DNA from: an uncultured Caulobacterales bacterium
GTDB taxonomy: Bacteria; Pseudomonadota; Alphaproteobacteria; Caulobacterales; Caulobacteraceae
Assembly: GCA_903862425.1 (NCBI GenBank)
Contig: CAIOYC010000009.1
Location: forward strand, 310,001-374,000
Length of the DNA stretch: 64,000 nt
Direction: 5' to 3'
The notes below the pieces were generated by a model that was not told where the DNA came from, ran no database searches, and worked only from the letters and a program-made list of their open reading frames with translations. A program made the translations under genes and the position numbers. This document shows positions 8,874 to 18,182 of the stretch, piece after piece (position 1 is the stretch's first letter; each line of letters opens with the position of its first letter).

Positions 8874-8950
8874 CTAGTGCGGCGATTCAGAAATTCGCCA
8901 GAGCTTTGTGGAGAGTGCGATGCGAATTTCTGAATCAAAAGCCGCACTAG
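8874..8950 (-). repeat. 77-bp palindromic element, copy A (CTAG ends)
   Basis: The element starts and ends with CTAG. On the plus strand it runs: 10-bp outer arm CTAGTGCGGC, 15-bp inner arm GATTCAGAAATTCGC, 23-base loop, inner arm GCGAATTTCTGAATC, AAAA bulge, outer arm GCCGCACTAG. Both stems are perfect. Each inner arm contains a GANTC site (8884-8888 and 8932-8936), the CcrM methylation target. I call the minus orientation so that the 4-base bulge (TTTT) is on the 5' side, as in copy B. Confidence 0.9.
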
Positions 8951-8962
8951 AAATCATAGCTG

Positions 8963-9039
8963 CTAGTGTCCCTTTTGAGCCAGAAGTTCGCTCAACGCGT
9001 GACCCCGGCCACTGGCGAATTTCTGGCTCGGGACACTAG
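8963..9039 (+). repeat. 77-bp palindromic element, copy B (CTAG ends)
   Basis: It is exactly the same length and layout as the reverse complement of copy A: outer arm CTAGTGTCCC, TTTT bulge, inner arm GAGCCAGAAGTTCGC, 23-base loop, inner arm GCGAATTTCTGGCTC, outer arm GGGACACTAG. Five base pairs differ from copy A on both sides of the stem, so pairing is kept; one further A-T pair has become G-T. The GANTC sites of copy A are lost. The element ends at 9039, and the rnd start codon begins at 9040. Confidence 0.9.
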
Positions 9040-10197
9040 ATGATGACTCCAATTACCGACAACGCCGAGCTGGCGGCGTTCTGCAAGCGTATCGAAGACG
9101 CGCCCTTTATCGCCGTCGATACCGAATTCATGCGCGAGACCACCTACTGGCCGAAACTGTGCCTGATCCAGGTGGCGAGCGAGACCGACGCGGCGAACAT
9201 CGACCCGCTGGCGGATCTCGACCTGACGCCGCTGCTGGAGATCTTCGCCGACCAGAAGGTGATGAAGGTGTTTCATGCCGCGCGCCAGGACGTGGAGATA
9301 TTCCACAATCTCGGCGTGATCCCCACCCCGCTGTTCGACACCCAGGTGGCGGGCATGGCGGCGGGTTTCGGCGAGCAGATCGCCTATGACGCCCTGGTGC
9401 GCCAGATGCTGAAGATCGACATCGACAAGTCGAGCCGCTTCACCGATTGGGCGCGGCGGCCCCTGTCGGATGCCCAGCTGAGCTATGCCCTGGCCGACGT
9501 GACCCACCTTGCGGCCCTCTATCCGAAGCTGCGCGAGCGGCTGGACAAGGCCGGACGTCTCGGCTGGGTGACCGAGGAGATGTCGGCGCTGACCGACAAG
9601 TCGGCCTACGACATGGACCCGGAAAAGGCGTGGCGGCGGCTGAAGCCCCGCAAGTTCACGCCGAAGTATCTGGCGACCTTCAAGGCCGTCGCCGCCTGGC
9701 GCGAACGCACCGCCCAGACCCGCGACCAGCCGCGCGGCCGCATCCTGAAGGACGAGGCCATCGACGAGATCGCCACCCAGGCGCCCACCGATGCGGACGC
9801 CATGAACCGGCTGCGTTCGGTGCCGAAGGGCTTTTCCGGCTCCAAATTCGGGCCCGACCTGCTCGACGCCATCCGCGAGGCGCTGAAGGACCCCGAAGCC
9901 TACGCCCCGGTGATCGAGCGCGGCCCGCCGCCGGTGCAGGCGCAAGGCGCGGTGGTGGAACTGCTGAAGGTGCTGCTCAAGGCCCGCTCGGAGGACGCCG
10001 GCGTGGCCTCCAAGCTCCTCGCCACGGTCTCGGACCTGGAGAAGATCGCCGTGGACGACAACGCCCAGGTGGGCGCGCTCACCGGCTGGCGCCGCAAGCT
10101 GTTCGGCGAGGATGCGCTGAAGCTCAAGCGCGGCGAACTGGCCCTGGTGCTCGACGGCGCCAAGGTGCGCGTGGTGGAGCTGGAGCCCGAAGAATAG
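9040..10197 (+). CDS. rnd: Ribonuclease D
   Basis: A 385-residue DEDDy 3'-5' exoribonuclease used in tRNA and stable RNA 3' maturation. The exonuclease motifs are visible: I in FIAVDTEFMRE, II in VFHAARQDVEIF, III in YALADVTHLAALY. HRDC-type helical regions follow (PKFTPKYLATFKAVAAWRERTA and the C-terminal third). Length fits RNase D. The start is ATG 9040 or ATG 9043, directly abutting palindromic copy B, so any ribosome-binding sequence (a weak GGGA) would lie inside its right arm. Confidence 0.95.
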   Translation: MMTPITDNAELAAFCKRIEDAPFIAVDTEFMRETTYWPKLCLIQVASETDAANIDPLADLDLTPLLEIFADQKVMKVFHAARQDVEIFHNLGVIPTPLFDTQVAGMAAGFGEQIAYDALVRQMLKIDIDKSSRFTDWARRPLSDAQLSYALADVTHLAALYPKLRERLDKAGRLGWVTEEMSALTDKSAYDMDPEKAWRRLKPRKFTPKYLATFKAVAAWRERTAQTRDQPRGRILKDEAIDEIATQAPTDADAMNRLRSVPKGFSGSKFGPDLLDAIREALKDPEAYAPVIERGPPPVQAQGAVVELLKVLLKARSEDAGVASKLLATVSDLEKIAVDDNAQVGALTGWRRKLFGEDALKLKRGELALVLDGAKVRVVELEPEE

Positions 10198-10237
10198 GCG
10201 AGCCTGTCGCCTTTGGTGAACGGGTTCGGCGTTGAGC

Positions 10238-10669
10238 ATGAGCGAACATCCGCACGAAACACAGGTCGCTACCGGAGCCTACGACTGCGCATGCCTCTGC
10301 GGCGCGGTTCGGTTCGAGTTGAAGGGGCCGCTGGACGAGGTCGTGCTCTGCCACTGCACCATGTGCCGCCGGGGCAATGGCGGCGCTTTCAACGTGGCCG
10401 TGGTGGTTCGGAGCGATCAGGTCCGCTTCGAGAGCCGTGATCACTTGAAGGAGTATGAGAGCTCGCCGGGTAAATTCCGAGCGTTCTGCGGCGCTTGCGG
10501 CTCGCCCATCTATAGCCGCCGGGACAGCCTGCCGCAGGCGCTGCGTCTGCGGGGCGGTCTGATTATCGATCTTCCCGCGCCGGCCCACATGCGACACATC
10601 CATCGCGACAGCCGCTGGCCATGGGTCGATTCCATCGAAGACGCGCCGAAGATCGCTGGGCAAGGTTGA
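10238..10669 (+). CDS. GFA family (CENP-V/GFA domain) zinc protein
   Basis: A 143-residue protein with the full GFA cysteine pattern: CACLCGAVRFE, then CHCTMCRRGNGGAF, then FCGACGSPIYSR. This matches the glutathione-dependent formaldehyde-activating/CENP-V fold, which binds two zinc ions. Actual substrates of most members are unknown, so a formaldehyde role should not be assumed. ATG 10238 is used; a TTG two codons upstream is possible. It is 40 bases downstream of rnd on the same strand and faces ppx convergently. Confidence 0.9.
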   Translation: MSEHPHETQVATGAYDCACLCGAVRFELKGPLDEVVLCHCTMCRRGNGGAFNVAVVVRSDQVRFESRDHLKEYESSPGKFRAFCGACGSPIYSRRDSLPQALRLRGGLIIDLPAPAHMRHIHRDSRWPWVDSIEDAPKIAGQG

Positions 10670-10682
10670 GCGGCGCCCGGCC

Positions 10683-12218
10683 CTACCTGGACTTCACCTT
10701 GAGCTCCAATCCCAGCGTCTTGGCGAGGGCTTCGGCGCGCTTGTGGGTCTGCTCGCCGAGGAGCAGGTCGGCGGCTTCCTTCTTCACCGCGAAGTGCAGT
10801 TCGTTCCGCACGCGGGCGATGGAGGACTGAGCGAGGAGTTCCGGGCTGCGGCCCGAAAGCTGGCAGCCGAGCCGGATCGCCGAACCGAGCGCCGCCGCGC
10901 GGGCCACGCGCTCGGGGGTGAGCACCCGCTCCACCGTGGCGATGTCCGGCGTGCGATCGCCGCCGTAGCGATGATAGGCGGCGGTAGCGAGGAAGGCGCG
11001 CTCGGCATGCGATTCGCCGGGCGTCGGCGCGCGCAGCACCTGGTTGAAAACGAGCTCCGCCCGGTGATCGGGGTGAAGCCTTGCGCCCATGTCGGCCAGC
11101 CGGCAGGCGGCGGCGAGCAGCGCCCGCTCGCGCTCCGGGGCGAACACCGGCTCCAGCTTCTCCCACATGGGCGACAGCCACTGCTCCAGCGCCGGCCCCA
11201 ACCGATCGGCCACGCCGTGGCGCGCACCGAGCGCCGCGCAACCCTCGACCAGCGGGTCTAGCCGTCGCACTTCGGGCGGCATGGCCTCGTAGAGCAGGCC
11301 CTCCCGCAGACCATAGGCGGAGATGACGATACGCTCGAAGCCCAGCCGCTCCACCAGCGAGCGAAGGACCACGGCGGAGTAGGGCAGGGTGTCGGCGCGC
11401 TTCTTGGAGACGCCGGTCATCTTCTCGAGCGAGCCCTTGGACAGGGAGGCGATGAAGCCGGCGGTCTCGATGGCGTCGGCGGCGCTCATCTCGAATTGAT
11501 GCACCACCTGCAGGGGGTAGTTGATCCGGTTCATGCGCACGATGGCGAGGTTGCGCCAGGCGCCGCCCACCGCGTGAAAGGTCTTGCCGCTGAACCTGCC
11601 CGCCGCGCCGGCCAGCACCGCATCGCAGCGCTGGCCGAGGGCGTAGGGGTCGATGGCGCCGGGCGCGCCGAGGGCGAAGGGGCCGAGCGGCAGGGTGATG
11701 CCTTCCCCGGGCACGCCGTCACGGACGTGGACCAACTCCAGGCTCGATCCGCCGAGATCGCCGACCACGCCGCTGGCGCCCGGCGAACCGGCGACGACTC
11801 CGAGGGCCGAGTAGTGCGCCTCTTCTTCGCCTGACATGACGCGCAGCGGAAAGCCGGTTTCAGCCTCGACCCGTGCTAGAAATTCAGTCCGGTCGCGCGC
11901 CTCGCGCACGGCGGCGGTGGCGGCGGTAAAGACTTCGGCGGGCTTGACCGCGTCCAGCACCGCCCGGAAGCGACGCAGGGCGCCCAGCGCGGCGACCACG
12001 CCGTCCTTGGACAGCTGGCCGGTCCGGGCCATGTCGCGGCCGAGGCCCGCCAGTACCTTCTCGTTGAACACGGTCCAGATCGCGCGCCCCTCGACGCGGT
12101 AGAGCACCAGGCGAACGGAGTTGGAGCCGACGTCGATCACCGCCACGTCGCGACCGGCAGCGTCCGTCTCGTTCGTCAGACGCGGCACGGGGATGGGCTT
12201 ACTCGCGATGGCCCACAT
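10683..12218 (-). CDS. ppx: Exopolyphosphatase (Ppx/GppA family)
   Basis: A 511-residue ASKHA-fold phosphatase that hydrolyses polyphosphate from its ends (or pppGpp, in GppA-type members). The N-terminal phosphate motif is [15 protein letters not shown], a catalytic Glu region is in [15 protein letters not shown], and phosphate motif 2 is [15 protein letters not shown]-terminal HD-like helical region holds H in [14 protein letters not shown]. Its start overlaps the end of ppk by 20 bases, so the two are translated from one message. This pairs synthesis and breakdown of polyphosphate. Confidence 0.93.
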   Translation of the reverse strand: MWAIASKPIPVPRLTNETDAAGRDVAVIDVGSNSVRLVLYRVEGRAIWTVFNEKVLAGLGRDMARTGQLSKDGVVAALGALRRFRAVLDAVKPAEVFTAATAAVREARDRTEFLARVEAETGFPLRVMSGEEEAHYSALGVVAGSPGASGVVGDLGGSSLELVHVRDGVPGEGITLPLGPFALGAPGAIDPYALGQRCDAVLAGAAGRFSGKTFHAVGGAWRNLAIVRMNRINYPLQVVHQFEMSAADAIETAGFIASLSKGSLEKMTGVSKKRADTLPYSAVVLRSLVERLGFERIVISAYGLREGLLYEAMPPEVRRLDPLVEGCAALGARHGVADRLGPALEQWLSPMWEKLEPVFAPERERALLAAACRLADMGARLHPDHRAELVFNQVLRAPTPGESHAERAFLATAAYHRYGGDRTPDIATVERVLTPERVARAAALGSAIRLGCQLSGRSPELLAQSSIARVRNELHFAVKKEAADLLLGEQTHKRAEALAKTLGLELKVKSR

Positions 12219-14442
12219 CGATCCGGCCCGGAAGCTTCTTCGCGCCCCGGCCGCGGCCGGACAGGCTGGGATTGGTCATGAAGTATTCGTGGGCCGAGAA
12301 GGGCTCGTGCCCCCTGGTCACATGGCGCGTATAAATCCCGTCCGCGTCCAGATACCAGCTGGAGGCCTCGTCCTTCAGGTTGGCGACGATGATCTGGTTC
12401 AACACCTGCTGGTGGACGGTGGGGTTTTCCAACGGCACCAGGGACTCGATGCGTCGATCGAGATTTCGCGGCATCCAGTCGGCCGAGGATATGAACACCT
12501 TGGCGCTGGAACTGGGCATCGCCTTGCCGTTGGCGAAGCAGACCACGCGGGCATGCTCGAGGAAGCGGCCGACGATGGACTTGACCCGGATGTTGTCCGA
12601 CAGGCCCTTCACCCCAGGACGCAGGCAGCAGATACCGCGGATGACAAGGTCGATCTGCACCCCGTCCTGGCTGGCGCGGTAGAGGGCGTCGATGACCACC
12701 GGATCGACCAGGGCGTTCAACTTGGCCCAGACAGCGGCGGGCAGGCCGGCGCGGGCGTTGGCGGCCTCCTGCTCAATCATCTTCAGCAGGTTCGGCTTCA
12801 GGCTGACCGGCGAATAGGACATCTTCTCCAAGGCCTCCGGCTTGGCGTAGCCGGTGATGAAGTTGAAGATTTTCGACGTGTCGCGTCCGAGGGCCGGATC
12901 GCAGGTGAACAGGCTGAGGTCGGTATAGATCTTGGCGGTGACGGGGTGATAGTTGCCCGTGCCGAAGTGGCAGTAGGTCTTCAGCCCCGACCCTTCGCGC
13001 CGAACCACCATCGAGAGCTTGGCGTGCGTCTTGAAGTCGAAGAAGCCGTAGACCACGTGGACGCCTGCGCGCTCCAGATCACGCGCCCATTTCAGGTTCG
13101 CCGCCTCGTCGAAGCGGGCCTTCAGTTCGATCAGGGCGGTGACGCTCTTGCCGTTGTCGGCCGCCTCGATCAGGGCGGCGACGATGGGGCTGTCCTGGCT
13201 GGTGCGATAGAGGGTCTGCTTGATGGCCAGCACATTCGGGTCGCGGGCGGCCTGACGGATGAACTGCACCACCGCATCGAAGCTCTCGAAGGGGTGGTGG
13301 ACCAGGATGTCTTTTTCCGAGATGGCGCCGAAACAGTCGCCTGCATGCTCGCGGATCCGTTCGGGAAAGCGCGGTTCGAAAGGCGGAAACTTCAGGTCGA
13401 CCCGGTCGGACGGGATCAGCGCGCCGAGCTGGGAGACTCCCAGAACGCCGTTGACGAAGACGATGTCCTGCGGCTCGGCGTGCAGGTTCTTGATGATGAA
13501 CTCGCGCAGGTCGCCGGGCATGTCGCCGTCGATGGTCACCCGCACCACCGAGCCGAAGCGGCGCTGTTTCAGCAGCGCCTCGAACTCGCGGACGAGATCC
13601 TCGGCCTCTTCCTCCATCTCCACGTCGCTGTCACGGATGACGCGGAACACGCCCTTGGACTCCACGTCGCAGTCGGGGAACAGGCGCTCGATGAACAGCC
13701 CGATCACATCCTCGACGGCGATGAAGCGCGCGGTCTTGCGGCCGCGTCGGAGCGGGCCGGGCGGCAGGGTCCAAAAGCGCCGCAGCTGGTTGGGGATGGG
13801 GATCAGGGCGTAGAAGGTCTTCACATCCGCCCGCCGCCTCAGCTTCAGGGCCAGGCTGAAAGCCATGTTGGGGATGAAGGGGAAGGGGTGGGCCGGATCG
13901 ATCGCCAGGGGCGTGAGGATCGGGAACAACTCTTCGAGGAAGGTCGGTTCCAGCGCGTCCAGATCGGCGTTTGTGGCCGATTCGGCGGAGATGAGGCTGA
14001 TGCCGGCCACCTTCATCTTGGCCCGAACCGTCTTCCACACAGCCTGCTGACGACGCATCAGCGACTTGGCCCCGTCGACCACCTGTTCGAGTTGCTCGGC
14101 AGGGGTCAGGCCGTCCTGACTGACCACGCGCACGCCCTCGCGCACCTGACCGCGCAGGCCGGCGACGCGAACCATGTAGAATTCGTCGAGATTGTTGGCG
14201 GAGATGGCCAGAAAGCGCAGCCGCTCCAGCAGCGGATGGCGGACGTTCTCCGCCTCGTCGAGCACCCGGTGATTGAAGGCGAGCCACGACATTTCACGAT
14301 TGATGAAGCGCGCGGGCGACTTCAGCAGCTTCTCGTCGAGGATCAGGGTCGGCCCGCCCGTCGGTTCGCCGGCAGGCAGGCGCACCTCGCCCACGGCGTC
14401 GTCGGGCAGGAGGTCGGACGTGGCTTCGTCAGGCATGACCAT
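12199..14442 (-). CDS. ppk: Polyphosphate kinase 1
   Basis: A 747-residue membrane-associated enzyme that reversibly polymerises the ATP gamma-phosphate into polyphosphate. It begins the conserved part with [19 protein letters not shown]. The autophosphorylated His is in [16 protein letters not shown], and a second conserved His region is [12 protein letters not shown]-terminal PLD-like motifs include [17 protein letters not shown]. Two ATGs (14442, 14436) are possible. It is transcribed with ppx downstream and lies 53 bases after hdaA on the same strand. Confidence 0.96.
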   Translation of the reverse strand: MVMPDEATSDLLPDDAVGEVRLPAGEPTGGPTLILDEKLLKSPARFINREMSWLAFNHRVLDEAENVRHPLLERLRFLAISANNLDEFYMVRVAGLRGQVREGVRVVSQDGLTPAEQLEQVVDGAKSLMRRQQAVWKTVRAKMKVAGISLISAESATNADLDALEPTFLEELFPILTPLAIDPAHPFPFIPNMAFSLALKLRRRADVKTFYALIPIPNQLRRFWTLPPGPLRRGRKTARFIAVEDVIGLFIERLFPDCDVESKGVFRVIRDSDVEMEEEAEDLVREFEALLKQRRFGSVVRVTIDGDMPGDLREFIIKNLHAEPQDIVFVNGVLGVSQLGALIPSDRVDLKFPPFEPRFPERIREHAGDCFGAISEKDILVHHPFESFDAVVQFIRQAARDPNVLAIKQTLYRTSQDSPIVAALIEAADNGKSVTALIELKARFDEAANLKWARDLERAGVHVVYGFFDFKTHAKLSMVVRREGSGLKTYCHFGTGNYHPVTAKIYTDLSLFTCDPALGRDTSKIFNFITGYAKPEALEKMSYSPVSLKPNLLKMIEQEAANARAGLPAAVWAKLNALVDPVVIDALYRASQDGVQIDLVIRGICCLRPGVKGLSDNIRVKSIVGRFLEHARVVCFANGKAMPSSSAKVFISSADWMPRNLDRRIESLVPLENPTVHQQVLNQIIVANLKDEASSWYLDADGIYTRHVTRGHEPFSAHEYFMTNPSLSGRGRGAKKLPGRIDVGHRE

Positions 14443-14495
14443 CCGTCGGGTTGTGGCGCAGAGCGATGATCGTCACAAGCACGGAACCATGACAG

Positions 14496-15200
14496 TTAGA
14501 CATCGGTCTCGTCCGGATCGTCGTCGCGGGCGAGAAGATCGCGGGCCAGGGCGCGATTGATGGGGCGGCCCTGTGTCGCCGCCGCCGCCTCGATCCGCTC
14601 CACCATGGCCGCCGCCGCCGGGACCGACCGCTCGATGCGGGTGACCAGATAGGCGATCAGGTCAGGTGCGGGCCTGATCAGCCGCTCGGCGAACAATCGC
14701 CACAGGGCGCCGCTCAACACGCCGTCATCGGGCTGGTGCAGCTCCACCACGGCCAGCGCGTTCAACCGCGATCGCAGGTCGGGCAGAGCGGTCGGCCAGT
14801 CCGCCGGGCGTGCGCGGCCGGTGAGCACCAGGCCCTGTCGCGGATCGGCGGTGCGGTTCAGGAGATGAAACAGGGCTTCGCCCAGCGGCGCGGCGCCCAC
14901 ATCCTCGATCAGGATCGGCCCTTGCGTATCGGTCTCGATTTCGTCGAGCCGCACCACCCTGGCGCCGGCGCGTTCGGCCCAGGTCTGGGCGAGGTGGCTC
15001 TTGCCCGCCCCCGCCGGGCCGGCCAGGGCCAGGGCGCCCGAGGTCCAGCGCGGCCAGGCGTCGATACGCGCCGCCGCCTCGGCATTGCAGGCCGAGACCA
15101 CGAAGCTGTCGCGCCGGTACGGCTGCGGCTGGCGCAGGTTCAGGCGAAGCTGTTCGCCCAAGGCCTTGATCCCGATGGAGACATGCAGGGAGTCTAGCAT
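14496..15200 (-). CDS. hdaA: DnaA regulatory inactivator HdaA (Hda homologue)
   Basis: A 234-residue AAA+ DnaA-related protein that, with the sliding clamp, promotes DnaA-ATP hydrolysis and limits replication initiation. It has the clamp-binding-type motif QLRLNL near the N-terminus, then YRRDSFVVSACNAEAAARI as in alphaproteobacterial HdaA, the Walker A LAGPAGAGKSHLA, and a weak Walker B ILIEDVG. It lacks the DnaA DNA-binding domain. ATG 15200 is chosen; a TTG 14 codons on, directly before GEQLRLNL, is an alternative, and the longer frame to 15290 looks like upstream sequence. It heads hdaA-ppk-ppx and diverges from aspS. Confidence 0.88.
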   Translation of the reverse strand: MLDSLHVSIGIKALGEQLRLNLRQPQPYRRDSFVVSACNAEAAARIDAWPRWTSGALALAGPAGAGKSHLAQTWAERAGARVVRLDEIETDTQGPILIEDVGAAPLGEALFHLLNRTADPRQGLVLTGRARPADWPTALPDLRSRLNALAVVELHQPDDGVLSGALWRLFAERLIRPAPDLIAYLVTRIERSVPAAAAMVERIEAAAATQGRPINRALARDLLARDDDPDETDV

Positions 15201-15248
15201 GCGTGGCGTCACGGGGTCGAGGAAGAGCGGTCTTTGGGTGGCGAATCC

Positions 15249-15277
15249 TTGACATCCGGGCGGTCGCATGCGCCCTT
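15249..15277 (+). promoter_or_regulatory. aspS: Candidate aspS promoter (-35 TTGACA)
   Basis: TTGACA at 15249-15254 is a perfect -35 hexamer, the better conserved element in alphaproteobacterial sigma-70 promoters. The -10 region 17 bases on is not a clear match. It lies about 80 bases before the aspS start codon. Confidence 0.35.
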
Positions 15278-15292
15278 CCGCCCCCTTCAAAA

Positions 15293-15309
15293 GTCACCGT
15301 TTAGGTGAC
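15293..15309. promoter_or_regulatory. Perfect 6-bp inverted repeat upstream of aspS
   Basis: GTCACC, five bases, GGTGAC forms a perfect palindrome 25 bases before the aspS start codon. It could be an operator or a small hairpin in the leader; no regulator can be named. Confidence 0.4.
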
Positions 15310-15333
15310 GTCCCAACGACCAAGTTGAACTCC

Positions 15334-17130
15334 ATGCACGCCTATCGCTCCCACACCTGCGGCGCTCTTCGCGCGACCGATGCGGGGTCTTCGGTCCGCC
15401 TTTCCGGCTGGATCCACCGCAAGCGCGACCACGGCGGGCTGATGTTCATCGACCTGCGCGACAATTTCGGCCTGACCCAGCTTGTCCTGCACCCGGAAAC
15501 GCCCGGCTTCGCCATCGCCGAGCGCGCCCGCGCCGAGACGGTGATCCGCATCGACGGCGAGGTGGTGGCCCGCGACGCCGCCGCCATCAATCCCAACCTG
15601 CCCACCGGCGAGGTCGAGATACAGGTCCGCGAGATCGAGGTGCTGGGCGAGGCGATGGAGCTGCCCGTGCCGGTGTTCGGCGAGCCCGATTACCCCGAAG
15701 ACCTGCGCCTTAAGTACCGCTATCTCGACCTGCGCCGCGACAGCCTGCACAAGAACATCCTGCTGCGCTCGCAGGTGATCGCCTCGATCCGCAAGCGCAT
15801 GGTCGATCAGGGTTTCACCGAATTCCAGACCCCGATCCTGACCGCCTCCTCGCCTGAAGGCGCGCGGGATTACCTCGTGCCCTCAAGGCTTTATCCCGGT
15901 CAGTTCTATGCGTTGCCGCAGGCGCCGCAGATGTTCAAGCAGCTGCTCATGGTGTCCGGCTTTGACCGCTATTTCCAGATCGCGCCCTGTTTCCGCGACG
16001 AGGACGCCCGCGCCGACCGCTCCCCCGGCGAGTTCTACCAGCTCGATCTGGAGATGAGCTTCGTCACCCAGGACGACGTGTTCAACGCCATCGAACCGGT
16101 GATGCGCGGCGTGTTCGAGGAGTTCGCCGACTGGCAGGGCAAGGGCCGCAAGGTGGCCGAGGGCGCCTTCCCGCGCATTCCCTACCGCACCTCCATCGCC
16201 AAATACGGCTCAGACAAGCCGGACCTGCGCAACCCGATCGAGATGCAGGACGTGTCCGAGCATTTCCGCGGCGGCGGCTTCGGCGTGTTCGACCGCATTC
16301 TCGGCGCCAATCCCAAGCACCAGATCTGGGCCATTCCGGCGCCGGGCGGCGGCTCGCGCGCCTTCTGCGACCGGATGGATTCCTGGGCCAAGGGCGAAGG
16401 CCAGCCGGGCCTCGCCTACATCTTCTGGCGCGAGGGGGAGGCCGAGGGGGCGGGGCCGGTGGCCAAGAACCTTGGCGCGGAACGCACCGAAGCCATGCGC
16501 GCCCAACTCGGCCTCAAAGCCGGCGATGCGGTGTTCTTCGCGGCGGGCGATCCCGCAGCCTTCTACAAGTTCGCCGGTTCGGCGCGCACCCGTGTCGGCC
16601 AAGAACTGAACCTGATCGCCGAGGGCGACTTCCGCCTGTGCTGGATCGTCGACTTCCCCATGTACGAGTGGGCCGAGGAAGAGAAGAAGATCGACTTCTC
16701 GCACAACCCGTTCTCCATGCCCCAAGGCGGGATGGAGGCTCTGAACACCATGGATCCGCTGGATATCCTGGCCTTCCAGTACGATATCGTCTGCAACGGT
16801 GTGGAGCTGTCGTCGGGTGCGATCCGCAACCACCGCCCGGACATCATGATGCGGGCGTTCGAGATCGCCGGCTACAAGCCCGAGGAAGTCGAGGTCGAGT
16901 TCGCGGGCCTGCTCAACGCCCTGCGCTTCGGCGCCCCGCCCCACGGCGGCATCGCGCCGGGGATCGACCGTATCGTCATGCTGCTGGCGGGTGTGGACAA
17001 TATCCGCGAGGTCATCGCCTTCCCGTTCAACCAGCAGGCCCGCGACCTGATGATGAACGCCCCGGCCGAGGTGCGCGACAAGCAGCTCAAGGAACTGCAC
17101 ATCCGCGTCGTCCCGCCGGTGAAGGTCTAA
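15334..17130 (+). CDS. aspS: Aspartyl-tRNA synthetase
   Basis: A 598-residue class IIb synthetase that charges tRNA-Asp. It starts with [18 protein letters not shown] and an OB-fold ([23 protein letters not shown]). Class II motif 2 is [24 protein letters not shown]. The bacterial insertion (GAD) domain occupies the middle, and motif 3 is [22 protein letters not shown] 15334 is chosen because AspRS proteins begin with this Tyr-Arg-(S/T)-His-Thr-Cys segment. Many alphaproteobacterial AspRSs are non-discriminating and also charge tRNA-Asn; this cannot be settled here without asnS data. Confidence 0.97.
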   Translation: MHAYRSHTCGALRATDAGSSVRLSGWIHRKRDHGGLMFIDLRDNFGLTQLVLHPETPGFAIAERARAETVIRIDGEVVARDAAAINPNLPTGEVEIQVREIEVLGEAMELPVPVFGEPDYPEDLRLKYRYLDLRRDSLHKNILLRSQVIASIRKRMVDQGFTEFQTPILTASSPEGARDYLVPSRLYPGQFYALPQAPQMFKQLLMVSGFDRYFQIAPCFRDEDARADRSPGEFYQLDLEMSFVTQDDVFNAIEPVMRGVFEEFADWQGKGRKVAEGAFPRIPYRTSIAKYGSDKPDLRNPIEMQDVSEHFRGGGFGVFDRILGANPKHQIWAIPAPGGGSRAFCDRMDSWAKGEGQPGLAYIFWREGEAEGAGPVAKNLGAERTEAMRAQLGLKAGDAVFFAAGDPAAFYKFAGSARTRVGQELNLIAEGDFRLCWIVDFPMYEWAEEEKKIDFSHNPFSMPQGGMEALNTMDPLDILAFQYDIVCNGVELSSGAIRNHRPDIMMRAFEIAGYKPEEVEVEFAGLLNALRFGAPPHGGIAPGIDRIVMLLAGVDNIREVIAFPFNQQARDLMMNAPAEVRDKQLKELHIRVVPPVKV

Positions 17131-17139
17131 GCTTCGGGT

Positions 17140-18102
17140 CTAGTCGTCGTCGCGGTCGCGGCGACGGGCGGCCTCTATCGCCTTGCGGGCGGCCTCGCTG
17201 GCGTGGGCGATGGCCTCGCGCGAATGGGCCAGGGCCTGCCTGACCTCCGCCTGCACCGAGGGCGGCATCGGGGGCATGGGCGGCATCGGCGGCACGGGCG
17301 CGGCGGGCGACGCGACGCGGTGACAGCCGTTGGCCCGCAGACCCGAGGGCAATCGCGTGGAGCTATCGGTGCAGGCGGAGTCGATCTGGTCCTGGGTCAG
17401 TCCGCGCGCGCCGACCAGATCCGTTCCGTGCAGGTTGGCCCCCGCCAGCTCGGCGCTGTGGAAGGACGCGCCGCCGAAGGAGCCGCCCGACAAGGTGGCG
17501 CGCGACAGGTCGGCGCTGTTGAAATTGGCCTTGTCGAAATGCCCACCCGACAGGTTGGAGTCCACTAGGTCGGCATTGGCGAAATTGGTATCCTGGGCGT
17601 TCACGTCGTTCAGCACGGCGTGGGTCAGATCGGCGGAGGTGAAGCGGGCCCTGATCATCGTCGCGCCACGGAAGTCGCACACGGAGATTTGCGCCGACAT
17701 CGCCTGCGCTCCGGTCAGATCGGCGCCGGAGAAGTTGGCGGCCTTGGCGTCGAGGCCGGACATCGAGGCGCCGACGAAGATCGCGCCCTTGAAGTTGGAC
17801 CCGACCAACTGGGCGCCGCGCAGGTCGGCCCGGCTGAAATCCGCTCCGGCGAAGTTGGAGCCGATCAGCTTGGCGCCGCGCAGGTCCGCGCGCACCAGGA
17901 TGGCGCTGGGGAACTGGGCGCCCATGAACGAGGCGTCCATCAGCTTGCGGCCCGAGAACTCGCACCGGGCGCACGAGCCGCCGAACGAGACGGTGCGCGC
18001 CACGTCCGGATCGCTCGCCATGTCGCGCGCATAGGCTGGCGAAGCGGCGAGCGCGAGGGCGGCGAGGGCCAGTCCAGAGAGGGTGCGGAGCATACGCGAC
18101 AT
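17140..18102 (-). CDS. Secreted pentapeptide-repeat protein with Cys signature
   Basis: A 320-residue exported protein. A signal peptide (MSRMLRTLSGLALAALALA, then ASPAYA) precedes a long run of A(D/N)Lxx/NF pentapeptide repeats (about residues 45-215) that should form a right-handed quadrilateral beta-helix. The N-terminal CARCEFSG and a C-terminal block GARGLTQDQIDSACTDSSTRLPSGL are shared in pattern with the neighbouring gene. A proline-methionine linker and a charged helical tail end the protein. The start is uncertain (ATG 18120, 18102 or 18093). Function unknown. It lies downstream of its paralogue on the same strand. Confidence 0.82.
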   Translation of the reverse strand: MSRMLRTLSGLALAALALAASPAYARDMASDPDVARTVSFGGSCARCEFSGRKLMDASFMGAQFPSAILVRADLRGAKLIGSNFAGADFSRADLRGAQLVGSNFKGAIFVGASMSGLDAKAANFSGADLTGAQAMSAQISVCDFRGATMIRARFTSADLTHAVLNDVNAQDTNFANADLVDSNLSGGHFDKANFNSADLSRATLSGGSFGGASFHSAELAGANLHGTDLVGARGLTQDQIDSACTDSSTRLPSGLRANGCHRVASPAAPVPPMPPMPPMPPSVQAEVRQALAHSREAIAHASEAARKAIEAARRRDRDDD

Positions 18103-18182
18103 ACGAACCGTGTCGCCCATGGTTGCGGTTTTCACCACTTAATTCGGCGTAACGCGGATGACCCGCCGATGAACGGCGCGCG

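Noticed and set aside
10300-10330. tRNA-like GGTTCGAGT string
   Set aside because: It lies inside the GFA gene and no cloverleaf can be formed around it; no tRNA gene was recognised anywhere in the window.
12121-14469. 782-residue open frame on the plus strand opposite ppk
   Set aside because: It lies antisense to a clear ppk gene; the translation is His/Gly/Val-rich with no motif, a typical GC-rich shadow frame.
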